This document shows positions 8,913-17,689 of a DNA stretch of 64,000 nucleotides, one piece after another. Both the position numbers and the translations under genes were made by a program. The stretch is from Poriferisphaera corsica (GTDB lineage: Bacteria > Planctomycetota > Phycisphaerae > Phycisphaerales > Phycisphaeraceae), in NCBI RefSeq assembly GCF_007747445.1, contig NZ_CP036425.1:806001-870000 (forward strand), read 5' to 3'. The notes beneath the pieces were generated by a model. It saw only the letters and a list, made by a program, of their open reading frames with translations. It ran no database searches and was not told where the DNA came from. The stretch's first letter is position 1. Each line of letters begins with the position of its first letter.

Positions 8913-11900
8913 TTATTGTTTGGTATGAGATGGTTTGATGCGGAAGAAGAGGGTGTAGAGGAGGGGGACGACGATGAGAGTTAGGAGTGTGGCGAAGGCG
9001 AGGCCGGCCATGATGGTGACGGCCATGGCGGCGAAGAAGACATCGGCGAGAAGGGGGATCATGCCGAGGATGGTGGTGACGGCGGCGAGAGTGACGGGGC
9101 GGACGCGGGAGACGGAGGCTTGTACGACGGCTTGATAGGGGGGGAGGCCCTGTGCGCGTTCGAGATTGATTTGATCAATGAGAACGATGGCGTTTTTGAT
9201 GAGCATGCCGGAGAGTGAGAGGAAGCCGATGAGGGCCATGAAGTTGAAGGGTTGTTGAGTTGAGACGAGCCCGATGGAGACGCCGACGATGGCGAAGGGT
9301 ACGGTGAGGAAGATGATGAGTGGGGTGCGGAGTGCGTTGAAGATGCAGATGAGGGTGAGGAACATGATTGCGGCGATGGTGGGGATGGGTGCGAAGAGTT
9401 GAGCTTGCGCATCGGCGGAGTCTTCGAATTCGCCGCCCCATTCAAGCATATAGCCTGGTGGAAGGGGGATGGATTCAACGAGGGGTTTGACTTGGGAGAG
9501 GAGTGTTGAGGCGGGGCCTTGTGCGGAATCGCATTGCGGGATGATGGTGAGGCGACGGTCACGTCGGCGAATGATGGGGTCTTCCCAGTCGGTGGTAAAA
9601 GCGGTGGCGAGTTGTTGGAGAGGGATGGTTGCGTTTGCAGCGGATGAATAGACTTGTGTGTTTTGGATTTGCTCGGCATCGGAGCCTTCCTCGGGTGGGC
9701 GGCGAGAAATGATGGGGAGAAGTTTGTTGCCGTCGCGGTATGTGCCGACTTCGAGGCCTGAGAATTGGGTTTGGATGGCTTGTGAGATTTCTTGTTGTGT
9801 GAGGCCTGCGGCGATGGTGCGTTGCTCGGAGATTTGAGGGTGGATGACTTTGACTGGTTGTCGCCAATCGTCACGGATGTTGGTGGCATTGTTGTTGGCG
9901 TAGAAGATGTCTTGGGTTTGTCTTGAGAGTTGCCGAAGGATGGTGGGGTCGGGCCCGGAGAAGCGGGCTTGGATTTTTGCATCGCCGCCGGGGCCGAGTA
10001 CGAAGCGGTTGAAGATGGGTTGAGCTTCGGGGTAATTTTGGTTGATGTAGTTTTTGATTAGGGGGATTGTTTTGGCGATATCGTCGTATTCGTTGACGGT
10101 GACGAGGACTTGGCCGTAGGCGGTGTTGGCGTCTTCGGGTGAGAAGGTGAGGATGAAGCGTAGGCCGCCTTTACCGATGAAGGTTGAGGTATTGACGACA
10201 GTGGGCAGTGTAAGAACGTGATCGGTGATTTGCTTGAGGTCGGCTTCGGTGGTTTGGATGTGGGTGCCTTGTGGGAGCCAATAGTCGAGGTAGAACTGGG
10301 GGCGGGTTGAGTCGGGGAAGAAGGATTGCGGGATGAATTGCATGCCCCAGACAGAGAGGGTGAGCGTGGCGATGAGGATGAGTGTGGCGGAGAGGCGATT
10401 ATTGAGGACGAAAGCGAGGAAGCGTTTGTAGGTGTTGAGGAAGAAGTTGTCGTAGGGATCTTTGTTATCTTTGTCGGGTTTGATGCGGAGGAAGTAGTAG
10501 CAGATGAGTGGGGTGGTGGTGATGGCGAAGATCCATGAGAGGAAGAGAGAGAAGAGGATGACCCAGAAGAGTGAGCCGGCGAATTCGCCGGTGGAGTCGT
10601 CGGAGAGTCCGATGCCTGAGAATGCGAGGATGGCGATGACGGTGGCGCCGAGGAGGGGGAAGGTGGTTTGGCCGACGATTTGTTTGAGTGAGTCTAGGAT
10701 TGAGAGATTTTTCTTTTGATTGATGATGCAGCCTTCGACAATGACGATGGCGTTGTCGACGAGCATACCCAATGCGATGATTAGAGCGCCGAGTGAGATA
10801 CGCTGGAGGGCGATGCCGTAGAGATTCATGAGGACGAATGTGGCGAGGACGATGAGGACGAGGATGAAGCCGATGATGATGCCGGAGCGGAGTCCCATGG
10901 TGAGGAGGAGGACGCCGACGACGATGAGGACGGCTTCTGCGAGGTTGACGATGAAGCCTTGCACGGCGGCGTTGACGGAACGTGCTTGTATGGAGATTTC
11001 GCCGAATTCGATGCCGATGGGTCTGAAGGGTTCGAGTTCTTCGATGCGTTTTTCGACGGCTTGTCCCATGGTGACGACGTTGCCACCGGAGACGGTGGAT
11101 ATGCCGACGCCGATGGCGGGTTTGTTGTCGAAGTAGAGTTTGTTGTTGTAGGGTTCTTCGTAGCCACGGTAGATGTTTGCGACGTCACGAAGACGGATGA
11201 TGGGTGTTGTTTTGTCGGCAGAAGATGATGAGGGTTGGTTGGAGGCATCGGAGATGAGAAGGTTGCCGATGGCTTCGACGTTGGGGAAGCCGCCGGTAGG
11301 GGCGATGCGGATGTATTCGTTGCCGACTTCGACTTTGCCTGCGGGTTCGAGGAGGTTTTGTTTTTCGAGTAGGTTGTAGATTGAGGAAAGGGGGAGGCCG
11401 AGTTGTGTGAGTTTTGCGTTTGAGATTTCGATGTAGACGACTTCTTGCTGGGTGCCATAGAGTGAGATTTTTGCGACGTCTTGGACAAGAAGAAGTTCGC
11501 GTTTGAGGAAGTCGACGTAGTCTTTGAGTTCGGCGTCGGTGAAGTCGGGGCCGGTGACGGCGAAGTAGAGTCCGTAGACGTCGCCGAAATCATCGTATAC
11601 GAGGGTTGTGGTGTTGGGTGGGAGTTGGCCTTGTGCGTCGTTGACTTTATTGCGGAGTTCTGTCCAGACTTGAGGGAGGGTGTCTTTGTCGTAGTTGTCT
11701 TTGATTTCGACATTGATTTGAGAGAAGCCGAACTCGGATCGTGAGCGGATGTTTTTGATTTGTCCTAATTGCTGGATGGCTGTTTCGAGTGGGTCGGTGA
11801 CTTCTTCTTCGACTTCTTTTGGTGAAGCGCCGGGGTATCGCGCGTAGACGACGGCTTCTTTGATGGTGAACTCGGGGTCCTCGAGTCGGGAGAGCTGTTG

Positions 11901-11987
11901 GTATGCACCGATACCAGCGACAGCGAAGAGAATGGTGAAGGCTGCTGTGACAATTTTGTACTTGATGGCGAGTTCAGCGATATTCAT
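8913..11987 (-). CDS. RND-family efflux pump permease
   Basis: 1024 residues, the normal length of a resistance-nodulation-division inner-membrane pump. It starts MNIAELAIKYK with the first helix at ~10-30, followed by the porter-domain signature RLEDPEFTIKEAVVYARYPGAS. Helix 4 carries GMLVDNAIVIVEG with the proton-relay Asp at ~411; the second position is Asn rather than the Asp-Asp pair of AcrB. The second large periplasmic loop and the final helix block (FRIKPS end) are intact. Its membrane fusion partner is encoded 89 bp upstream on the same strand. No outer-membrane channel or local regulator lies in the window. The substrate cannot be told from sequence. Confidence 0.92.
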   Translation of the reverse strand: MNIAELAIKYKIVTAAFTILFAVAGIGAYQQLSRLEDPEFTIKEAVVYARYPGASPKEVEEEVTDPLETAIQQLGQIKNIRSRSEFGFSQINVEIKDNYDKDTLPQVWTELRNKVNDAQGQLPPNTTTLVYDDFGDVYGLYFAVTGPDFTDAELKDYVDFLKRELLLVQDVAKISLYGTQQEVVYIEISNAKLTQLGLPLSSIYNLLEKQNLLEPAGKVEVGNEYIRIAPTGGFPNVEAIGNLLISDASNQPSSSSADKTTPIIRLRDVANIYRGYEEPYNNKLYFDNKPAIGVGISTVSGGNVVTMGQAVEKRIEELEPFRPIGIEFGEISIQARSVNAAVQGFIVNLAEAVLIVVGVLLLTMGLRSGIIIGFILVLIVLATFVLMNLYGIALQRISLGALIIALGMLVDNAIVIVEGCIINQKKNLSILDSLKQIVGQTTFPLLGATVIAILAFSGIGLSDDSTGEFAGSLFWVILFSLFLSWIFAITTTPLICYYFLRIKPDKDNKDPYDNFFLNTYKRFLAFVLNNRLSATLILIATLTLSVWGMQFIPQSFFPDSTRPQFYLDYWLPQGTHIQTTEADLKQITDHVLTLPTVVNTSTFIGKGGLRFILTFSPEDANTAYGQVLVTVNEYDDIAKTIPLIKNYINQNYPEAQPIFNRFVLGPGGDAKIQARFSGPDPTILRQLSRQTQDIFYANNNATNIRDDWRQPVKVIHPQISEQRTIAAGLTQQEISQAIQTQFSGLEVGTYRDGNKLLPIISRRPPEEGSDAEQIQNTQVYSSAANATIPLQQLATAFTTDWEDPIIRRRDRRLTIIPQCDSAQGPASTLLSQVKPLVESIPLPPGYMLEWGGEFEDSADAQAQLFAPIPTIAAIMFLTLICIFNALRTPLIIFLTVPFAIVGVSIGLVSTQQPFNFMALIGFLSLSGMLIKNAIVLIDQINLERAQGLPPYQAVVQASVSRVRPVTLAAVTTILGMIPLLADVFFAAMAVTIMAGLAFATLLTLIVVPLLYTLFFRIKPSHTKQ

Positions 11988-12041
11988 GTTTTTTAGTGTT
12001 AGTCGTTAGTGCTAGTTGAGAGTTTGGGTAGTGAGAGTGGG

Positions 12042-12056
12042 CTAATTGGTGGTTAG
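12042..12056. repeat. Boundary palindrome CTAAT-N5-GTTAG (copy 2), between fusion protein and RND genes
   Basis: Spacer TGGTG. It lies in the 89-bp gap between the two pump genes. Nearby 12004-12016 carries TTAGTGCTAGT, a phrase repeated at 13369-13380 upstream of the fusion-protein gene. Confidence 0.8.
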
Positions 12057-12076
12057 GTGTTGAGGAGTAGGGCAGG

Positions 12077-13258
12077 TTAAGGACCGTAGTCGGCGGGGTT
12101 GAAGGGGCGGACGGTTTCGTTGTCGTGTAGCTGGGAGACGCCGGAGGTGACGATGGTTTGGTTGGTGGTGAGGCCATCGGTGATGATGGCGGAACCGGCG
12201 GAGAGTTTAGCGACGGTGACGGGCTGTTTGGAGACGGCGTTTGTGTCGGGGTTGACGAGCCACACGTAGGATTGGTTGTTTTGCTGGAAAACTGCGGAGG
12301 AGGGAACGGCGTAGCCTAGAGCTGGTTGATCGTTGATATTAACGATGGGCGTGACGTGGACGGTGGTGGTCATGCCGGGGAGGAGGAGGATATCGGTGGG
12401 AGCGGGCATGGTGAGGGTGAGTTCATAAGTTTGTGTGACGGCGTTGGCTTCAGATTGGTATTCCTTGATGGTGAGTGGGAATGTGCGATCTGGGAGGAAA
12501 TCAAAGGTTGCTTCGAAGTCGGGCTTTTTTTCTTCGTCGCGTTGTGATTGAGCAACGATGGCTTCGGGGATGTCGACGATGATCTCGACTTCGTTGACAT
12601 CTTGAAGCGAGACGATGGGTTCTTTGGCTTGGATGTTTTGAAAATTGTCGATGTAGGTTTTGGCGATGAGGCCTGCGAAGGGGGCGGTGAGGGTTGTGTC
12701 GTCGAGTGCTTTTTGCTCGATGTCGACTTGGGCTTGGGCGATGTTGAAGGCGGCGGTGGCATCGATGAGTTCGTTTTGTGTGGCGGCTTTTCGGGTGACG
12801 AGTTGCTGAATCATGGAGAGTTTGGTTTGTTTTTCGGTGAGGTCGGCGTTGGCTTTTTGAAGGTTGTTGATGTAGTCACGGGAATCGAGTTTTGCGATGA
12901 GGTCGCCTTGCTTGAGTTCATCGCCTTGTTTGACGGGGAGTTCGACGATTTGGCCGGGGACTTGGAAGGCGAGTTCGACGGTTTGCCCGGCTTTGACGCG
13001 GCCTGGGAAGATGAGTGTATTGGCGGCGGTGGGCGTGCCGATGGTGAGTAGTTTGGCGGGTCGGATTGGATTGACACGTGGTTCGGGTTGAGGCTTGGGA
13101 TTGAAGAAGAGTAGGGCGATGATGGCGATGGCGAGGAAGGTAATACCGATGAGAGGGCCGATGCCAAGGGTGAGGATTCGGCGGATGAGAGAAGGCTGAG
13201 TGGGGGGCGGCGTTTTATCGGGAGGTGATGGGTCAGTGGTTTGGGATTGGTCGTTCAT
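12077..13258 (-). CDS. RND efflux periplasmic adaptor (HlyD/membrane fusion protein)
   Basis: 393 residues from the ATG at 13256-13258, which follows a GCAGGAA SD. The frame stays open further upstream, but that extension has no SD and a composition unlike protein. A cytoplasmic Pro-rich N-terminus precedes one membrane helix (~32-52). Then come the lipoyl halves (VELAFQVPGQIVELPVKQGDELKQGDLIAKLD and LTAPFAGLIAKTY) around an alpha-hairpin, a beta-barrel, and a C-terminal membrane-proximal domain ending PFNPADYGP. It bridges the RND permease to an outer-membrane channel encoded elsewhere. The gene order adaptor-permease is typical of an operon. Confidence 0.9.
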   Translation of the reverse strand: MNDQSQTTDPSPPDKTPPPTQPSLIRRILTLGIGPLIGITFLAIAIIALLFFNPKPQPEPRVNPIRPAKLLTIGTPTAANTLIFPGRVKAGQTVELAFQVPGQIVELPVKQGDELKQGDLIAKLDSRDYINNLQKANADLTEKQTKLSMIQQLVTRKAATQNELIDATAAFNIAQAQVDIEQKALDDTTLTAPFAGLIAKTYIDNFQNIQAKEPIVSLQDVNEVEIIVDIPEAIVAQSQRDEEKKPDFEATFDFLPDRTFPLTIKEYQSEANAVTQTYELTLTMPAPTDILLLPGMTTTVHVTPIVNINDQPALGYAVPSSAVFQQNNQSYVWLVNPDTNAVSKQPVTVAKLSAGSAIITDGLTTNQTIVTSGVSQLHDNETVRPFNPADYGP

Positions 13259-13470
13259 AGGGATAATTTCCTGCTGCAAGAGCGGGTGATGATATGGGTA
13301 TAGATCGTGAATGTGAGGGTGATAAGGGGAAGAAATGAGGTAGGGGATTGTGGTATTTGTGCTAGATGTTAGTGCTAGTCCTAGAAATGTGATGGATCGG
13401 AAACGCGTAATGGTATGGGTTGAGAGGTGGTGGTTTTGGGGGAGATAAATCGAGTAGGGATATGAAAGTT

Positions 13471-13530
13471 GTTGCAGGCGAATGAGGATAGGTGTGTAAG
13501 ACACCCCGCGACCGGTGGTCGTGGGCTTGA
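13471..13530 (+). repeat. Hairpin element R1 (GTTGCAGGC box plus 9-bp stem)
   Basis: GTTGCAGGCGAAT at 13471 is followed by GTAAGACACC and the stem CCCGCGACC/GGTCGTGGG (13505-13513, 13517-13525) with loop GGT, then CTTGA. One of six copies; same orientation as R2 and R3. Together with palindrome copy 3 it fills most of the gap between the deaminase and fusion-protein genes. Confidence 0.8.
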
Positions 13531-13537
13531 AGAGAGT

Positions 13538-13552
13538 CTAATGGGTGATTAG
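13538..13552. repeat. Boundary palindrome CTAAT-N5-ATTAG (copy 3), over the deaminase stop codon
   Basis: Spacer GGGTG on the + strand. On the minus strand it reads CTAATCACCCATTAG, and the first TAA is the stop codon of the cytosine deaminase gene. Confidence 0.8.
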
Positions 13553-13995
13553 GAGGGGATGCCGATGTCCTCGTTCCATAGATCGGGGTGTTTTTCGATG
13601 AAGTCGGCCATGAGTTTGACGCAGGCGGGGTCGTTTAGGTTGATGAGTTGGACGTTGTGTTGTGCGAAGAGTTCTTCTGCGCCGCGGAAGTTTTGGTTTT
13701 CGCCGATGATGACGCGTGGGATCTTGTAGAGGAGGGATGTGCCGGTGCACATGATGCAGGGTGAGAGTGTGGAGACGAGTGTGAGTGTGTGCCAATCGCG
13801 GCGGCGGCCGGCGTTTCGGATGCAGACGGTTTCGGCGTGGGCGGTGGGGTCGCCGGTTTGAACGCGGAGGTTGTGGCCGCGAGCGATGATTTGGCCGGAT
13901 GAGTTGGCGAGGATGGAACCGATGGGGAGCCCGCCTTCGGCGAGGCCGCGTTCGGCTTCTTTGATAGCTTCGTTGAGTAGGTCTTGATCGGTCAT
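13549..13995 (-). CDS. Cytosine deaminase of the yeast Fcy1 type
   Basis: A 148-residue zinc deaminase of the cytidine-deaminase fold. Zinc ligands are H53 in the HAE motif (E55 is the proton shuttle) and C80/C83 in SPCIMC. Beyond the general motifs it shares features of yeast cytosine deaminase: RGHNLR near the substrate pocket, IPRVIIGENQNF after the Cys pair, and the closing phrase LWNEDIG. It would convert cytosine to uracil for pyrimidine salvage. Other bacterial members of this fold (guanine deaminase, TadA) lack the GENxNF and EDIG signatures, so the cytosine assignment is favoured over those, though substrate is inferred. Confidence 0.85.
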   Translation of the reverse strand: MTDQDLLNEAIKEAERGLAEGGLPIGSILANSSGQIIARGHNLRVQTGDPTAHAETVCIRNAGRRRDWHTLTLVSTLSPCIMCTGTSLLYKIPRVIIGENQNFRGAEELFAQHNVQLINLNDPACVKLMADFIEKHPDLWNEDIGIPS

Positions 13996-14202
13996 GGTTT
14001 TAATGTGCTTTTTGAAAATGGTGTCGCGTGGCCCAGTCGGTCGTTATACAGCATGTATTTGATTCTTCACTGGCTGTTATGGGGTTTAGTAGTGCTTTGG
14101 AGGTTTATTGCGGTTAATGAATTAAGGATAGTCTTGAGGATAGTTAAGGTAAAGAGGGGAGAGAAAGTGTGCGGGGTTTGTAGCGTGCGATATGATGGGG
14201 GG

Positions 14203-15135
14203 ATGGGATTTATGATATTAATGTTGGCGGGGTGGTTGTTGGTCGTGCTGATTGTCACGGGTGGTTTTGTATGGCGATTGCGTCATCCGAAGCGTAAGAC
14301 GTATGCGGTGGCTTTGGGTCGAGGGGATGCGGTGGAGCCGGGAGATTTGGGGTTGGTGGGTGAGATGGTGCGTTTTGATTTGGGTGATGCTGGGATGACG
14401 GATGGCTGGGTGATTGAAGGTGGGAAGAGTGATGGGGATACGGTGGTGATGGTACATGGGTATGGTGATAGTAAGTATGGATTGCTTGGGTGGGCAAAGG
14501 TGGTGTGTGATTTGAAGGTGGCAAGGCGGGTGGTGGTTTATGATCAGCGAGGGCAGGGGGAGAGTGAGGGGAGGCGTTGTGATTTGGGGGTGCGTGAGCC
14601 GGGGGATGTGAGAAGGGTTATTGAACAGTTGGCGGGATGGCAGGAAGGTGAGGGCGTGGTGCTGTATGGGTGCTCGATGGGTGGGGGGACGGCGCTTGAG
14701 GCAGGGCGGGTGATGTGTGAGGCGGGGGAGAAAAGGTTGAAGGGTGTGATTGTGGATGGGCCGTATCGGTTGTGGGATGAGCCAGTGCGGAATGTGATGA
14801 AGTTGAAGAAGTATCCGACTTGGCCGATTGTGACGCTGGGTGGATATTTACTGAATTGGCAATTGGGCGGTGGGCTGTATCGGATCGATCGTGTGGCGGA
14901 TGCGGCGGGATTGGGAGTGCCGCTGCTGGTGCTGCATGGGACGGCAGATCGTGTGTGCCGGTTTGAGAGCGGGGAGGCGGTCGCTGCTGCGGCGAAGGAT
15001 GGGGAGATTGTCGGGTTTGAGGGTACGGGGCATTTGGAGCTGCTTGAAGTGGATACGGAGCGGTATCGGGGGGCTGTGAAAGGTTTTTTTGAGAAATTGG
15101 CTGGTGTAGGGGATAATGGTCGGGCTGGTAACTAA
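14203..15135 (+). CDS. Membrane-anchored alpha/beta hydrolase
   Basis: 310 residues from the ATG at 14203, which follows a G-rich SD-like run. The frame is open further upstream to 13984 but that part looks non-coding. One membrane helix lies at ~4-22, then the hydrolase core: oxyanion motif VHGYGDSKYG, YDQRGQGES strand turn, nucleophile elbow GCSMGGG, acid in LHGTADRV and base in GTGHLEL. Family members include lysophospholipase- and esterase-like enzymes with the active domain facing the periplasm or cytosol. The gene ends 21 bp before deoC and may be cotranscribed with it. Substrate unknown. Confidence 0.75.
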   Translation: MGFMILMLAGWLLVVLIVTGGFVWRLRHPKRKTYAVALGRGDAVEPGDLGLVGEMVRFDLGDAGMTDGWVIEGGKSDGDTVVMVHGYGDSKYGLLGWAKVVCDLKVARRVVVYDQRGQGESEGRRCDLGVREPGDVRRVIEQLAGWQEGEGVVLYGCSMGGGTALEAGRVMCEAGEKRLKGVIVDGPYRLWDEPVRNVMKLKKYPTWPIVTLGGYLLNWQLGGGLYRIDRVADAAGLGVPLLVLHGTADRVCRFESGEAVAAAAKDGEIVGFEGTGHLELLEVDTERYRGAVKGFFEKLAGVGDNGRAGN

Positions 15136-15156
15136 GAAAGCGAAAGGAATGAAGAG

Positions 15157-15870
15157 ATGGATATTGCTCGCATGATCGATCATACGTGTTTGAAGGCTGA
15201 AGCTCATCGGACGGAAATTCGTACGTTGGTGGATGAGGCGATGATTCATGGGTTCGCATCGGTGTGTGTGAACGGTTCATATGTGAAGAGTGTGAGTAAG
15301 ACGCTACGAGCGAGAAGTTCGTCTGTGAAGACGTGTAGTGTGGTGGGGTTCCCTTTGGGGGCGATGAGTGAGAACGTGAAGAAGATTGAAGCAACGGTTG
15401 CGGCGAAGGATGGAGCAGATGAAATTGATTTTGTGGGGAACTTGCCGGCATTGGTTGAGGGGGATGTTGAGGTGCTGCGTGAGCAATTTACGACGATCGT
15501 GAAGGAAGCGAGGGCGGTGAATCCGGATCTTGTGGTGAAAGTGATTATTGAATCGGCGTATCTGATGAAAGATGTGGACGGGGTGGAGGCGGAAAGAAGA
15601 ATTGCGGCGGCGTGTCAGGCGGCGATTGAGGGCGGCGTTGATTTTGTGAAGACGTCGACAGGTTTTCATGGTGCAGGTGGCGCGTCGGTTGAGGCGGTGC
15701 AGTTGATGAAGAAGCATGCTGGGCCGATTAAGGTGAAGGCGTCTGGCGGGATACGGACGTATGATGATGCGATGAGGATGATTGATGCAGGAGCTAATCG
15801 CTTGGGTTGCTCAGCTGGTGTGTCGATTGTTCAAGGGCTTGCGTCAGAAAGTGGCGGGAGTGGGTATTGA
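15157..15870 (+). CDS. deoC: Deoxyribose-phosphate aldolase
   Basis: 237 residues of the DeoC family. It splits 2-deoxyribose 5-phosphate into glyceraldehyde 3-phosphate and acetaldehyde in deoxynucleoside catabolism. The Schiff-base lysine is K165 in VKTSTGF, the second lysine K194 in VKASGGIR, and the proton-relay Asp is D91 in EIDFVGNL. A good AAGGA-containing SD precedes the ATG. A diverged second copy follows 69 bp downstream. This copy keeps the canonical IDHT start. Confidence 0.92.
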   Translation: MDIARMIDHTCLKAEAHRTEIRTLVDEAMIHGFASVCVNGSYVKSVSKTLRARSSSVKTCSVVGFPLGAMSENVKKIEATVAAKDGADEIDFVGNLPALVEGDVEVLREQFTTIVKEARAVNPDLVVKVIIESAYLMKDVDGVEAERRIAAACQAAIEGGVDFVKTSTGFHGAGGASVEAVQLMKKHAGPIKVKASGGIRTYDDAMRMIDAGANRLGCSAGVSIVQGLASESGGSGY

Positions 15871-15897
15871 TATGATGGTTACAGGGGATTTGTTTGA

Positions 15898-15912
15898 CTA
15901 ATCAACGGTTAG
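15898..15912. repeat. Boundary palindrome CTAAT-N5-GTTAG (copy 4), between the two deoC genes
   Basis: Spacer CAACG, 27 bp before the second deoC start. Confidence 0.8.
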
Positions 15913-15939
15913 TTTGTCGTGCTAGCTTGAGGTGTTTGT

Positions 15940-16641
15940 ATGGATCTGGCGAAGTATTTTGATCACGCAAACTTACGGGCTGAGGCCAGTGAGGGAGATA
16001 TTCGGCAGTTATGTGCCGAGGCGGAGGAATGGGGATTTGCAGCGGTGTGTGTGAATGGGCGATATGTGCGGTTAGCGAGTGAATTGCTTGCGGGGTCAGG
16101 TGTGCGGGTCGGAACGGTGGCGGGCTTTCCGATTGGGGCGATGGATGAGCAGATGAAGCAGAGCGAGGCATTGCAGGCGATGATGGCGGGAGCGAAGGAT
16201 GTGGATTATGTGGCGCATATCCCGACGCTGATGGATTGCGATAAAGCCAAGATTGCCGAGCAATTCAAAGCGTATGTGGATGTGTTGCGATCGGCGGATG
16301 AAGATGTATGTGTGAAGGTGATACTTGAAACTGCGCTGCTGATGAAGGATGTTGATGTGGCTGAGGGCGAGAGGCGGATCGCGGTTTCGTGTGATGCGGC
16401 GATTGACGCGGGTGTGGATTTTGTGAAAAGCTCGACGGGGTTTCATCCGGCTGGTAGTGCAACGATTGAAGCGGTAAAGTTGTTGAAACGGTATGCTGGG
16501 CCGATGAAGGTGAAGGCATCGGGTGGGATAAAGACGTATGAGCAGACGATGGCCATGATAGCGGCGGGGGCTGACCGGATTGGTGGGTCGTCAGGTGTGG
16601 CGATTATGCAGGGCGGTGGCGATATGGATGCAGATTATTAA
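15940..16641 (+). CDS. Second deoxyribose-phosphate aldolase-family protein (DeoC paralogue)
   Basis: 233 residues, same fold and order of motifs as the preceding gene: D89 (VDYVAHI), K163 (VKSSTGF) and K192 (VKASGGIK) are all present, so catalysis should be intact. It differs in the N-terminal motif (FDHA for IDHT), in the loop after the first Asp (AHIPTLMDC), and in SSGVAIMQG near the phosphate-binding end. It could therefore use a different aldehyde donor or phosphate substrate. SD GAGGTG precedes the ATG. Tandem retention of two full-length copies suggests divided roles rather than a fresh duplication. Confidence 0.85.
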   Translation: MDLAKYFDHANLRAEASEGDIRQLCAEAEEWGFAAVCVNGRYVRLASELLAGSGVRVGTVAGFPIGAMDEQMKQSEALQAMMAGAKDVDYVAHIPTLMDCDKAKIAEQFKAYVDVLRSADEDVCVKVILETALLMKDVDVAEGERRIAVSCDAAIDAGVDFVKSSTGFHPAGSATIEAVKLLKRYAGPMKVKASGGIKTYEQTMAMIAAGADRIGGSSGVAIMQGGGDMDADY

Positions 16642-16658
16642 TTGGATGGAGAGTGATG

Positions 16659-17477
16659 ATGAAAACGATACAAGCAGGTGATGTGAAAATTGGTCATGGT
16701 GAAGGATTGTGCGTGATTGCTGGGCCTTGCACGTTGGAGTCGTATGATTTGTGTATGACGATTGGTGAAGCGGTGAAGACAAAGTGTGATTCACTTGAGA
16801 TGGGCTATATTTTCAAGGCCAGTTTTGATAAGGCGAACAGGAGCTCGATCCATACGCCGCGTGGGATGGGGATTGATGAGGGGCTTAGGCAACTTGAGAA
16901 GATTGGCGTTGCTTTGGGTGTACCGACGACGACGGATGTTCACGAGTCGTATCAGGCGGCTCAGGTTGGTGGTGTTGTGGATGTGATTCAGATCCCAGCA
17001 TTTCTTTGCCGGCAGACGGATTTGCTGGTTGCCGCGGCGAAGACGGGCAAGGTTGTGAATGTGAAGAAAGGTCAGTTTTTATCACCAGCTGAGATGGAAA
17101 ATGTGGTGAATAAACTGAGTGAGAGCGGGGCAGATCAGTCGGGGATAATGCTGACAGAACGCGGAACTTTTTTTGGGTACAACCGTTTGGTGAATGATTT
17201 TGTTGGGTTGGGCGACATGATGGAGTATGGGTGGCCAGTGTGTTTTGATGTGACGCACTCGACTCAGCAGCCAGGAGGCGAGGGCAATGCGTCGGGAGGC
17301 AGGCCTGAGCGGGCACCATTGCTTGCAAAATGTGCTGTTGCAGCGGGCGTGCAGGCGGTCTTTATCGAGACACATACGGATCCAAGTCATGCGATGAGTG
17401 ATGGTGCGACGATGTTGCCTTTAGAGCGATCGTTGGGGCTTTTGGATGAGCTGGCAAGGCTTAGGGCTGCGATTTAA
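16659..17477 (+). CDS. kdsA: 3-deoxy-8-phosphooctulonate (Kdo-8-P) synthase, metal-dependent type
   Basis: About 272 residues. It condenses phosphoenolpyruvate with arabinose 5-phosphate to give Kdo-8-phosphate for lipopolysaccharide. The N-terminal motif is IAGPCTLES; a Cys here, where the E. coli enzyme has Asn, marks the metal-dependent class. The other expected ligands are present in FDVTHSTQ (His), FIETH (Glu) and MSDGAT (Asp). Three tandem start codons (GTG-ATG-ATG) sit after GGAG; the last ATG has the best spacing. The gene starts 17 bp after the second deoC, so the three are probably cotranscribed. Its presence implies an LPS-bearing outer membrane. Confidence 0.93.
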   Translation: MKTIQAGDVKIGHGEGLCVIAGPCTLESYDLCMTIGEAVKTKCDSLEMGYIFKASFDKANRSSIHTPRGMGIDEGLRQLEKIGVALGVPTTTDVHESYQAAQVGGVVDVIQIPAFLCRQTDLLVAAAKTGKVVNVKKGQFLSPAEMENVVNKLSESGADQSGIMLTERGTFFGYNRLVNDFVGLGDMMEYGWPVCFDVTHSTQQPGGEGNASGGRPERAPLLAKCAVAAGVQAVFIETHTDPSHAMSDGATMLPLERSLGLLDELARLRAAI

Positions 17478-17585
17478 AGCGATTTCTGACAGAGGCGAAA
17501 TAACTGTAATTTTGGCTCAATAATCGGTAAGATGGGGATATTGAGTGGGTCAGGTTGTTGTGCAGTTGTTGGGCGTGGGAGGAGA

Positions 17586-17605
17586 TTTTTTTTTTGGGGG
17601 GGGGG
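17586..17605 (+). repeat. Homopolymer tract T10-G10
   Basis: Ten T followed directly by ten G, about 85 bp before the start of the next operon, in a 212-bp gene-free gap. Such tracts are prone to length change; an effect on promoter spacing is possible but not shown. Confidence 0.7.
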
Positions 17606-17689
17606 AGGAAATCCGGGTGTGATCGTAGACTGGCTAAGGCTGTTGCGGTTGCGAAATCGCTTTGGGCATTCCAATAAAGGATAACAGGG

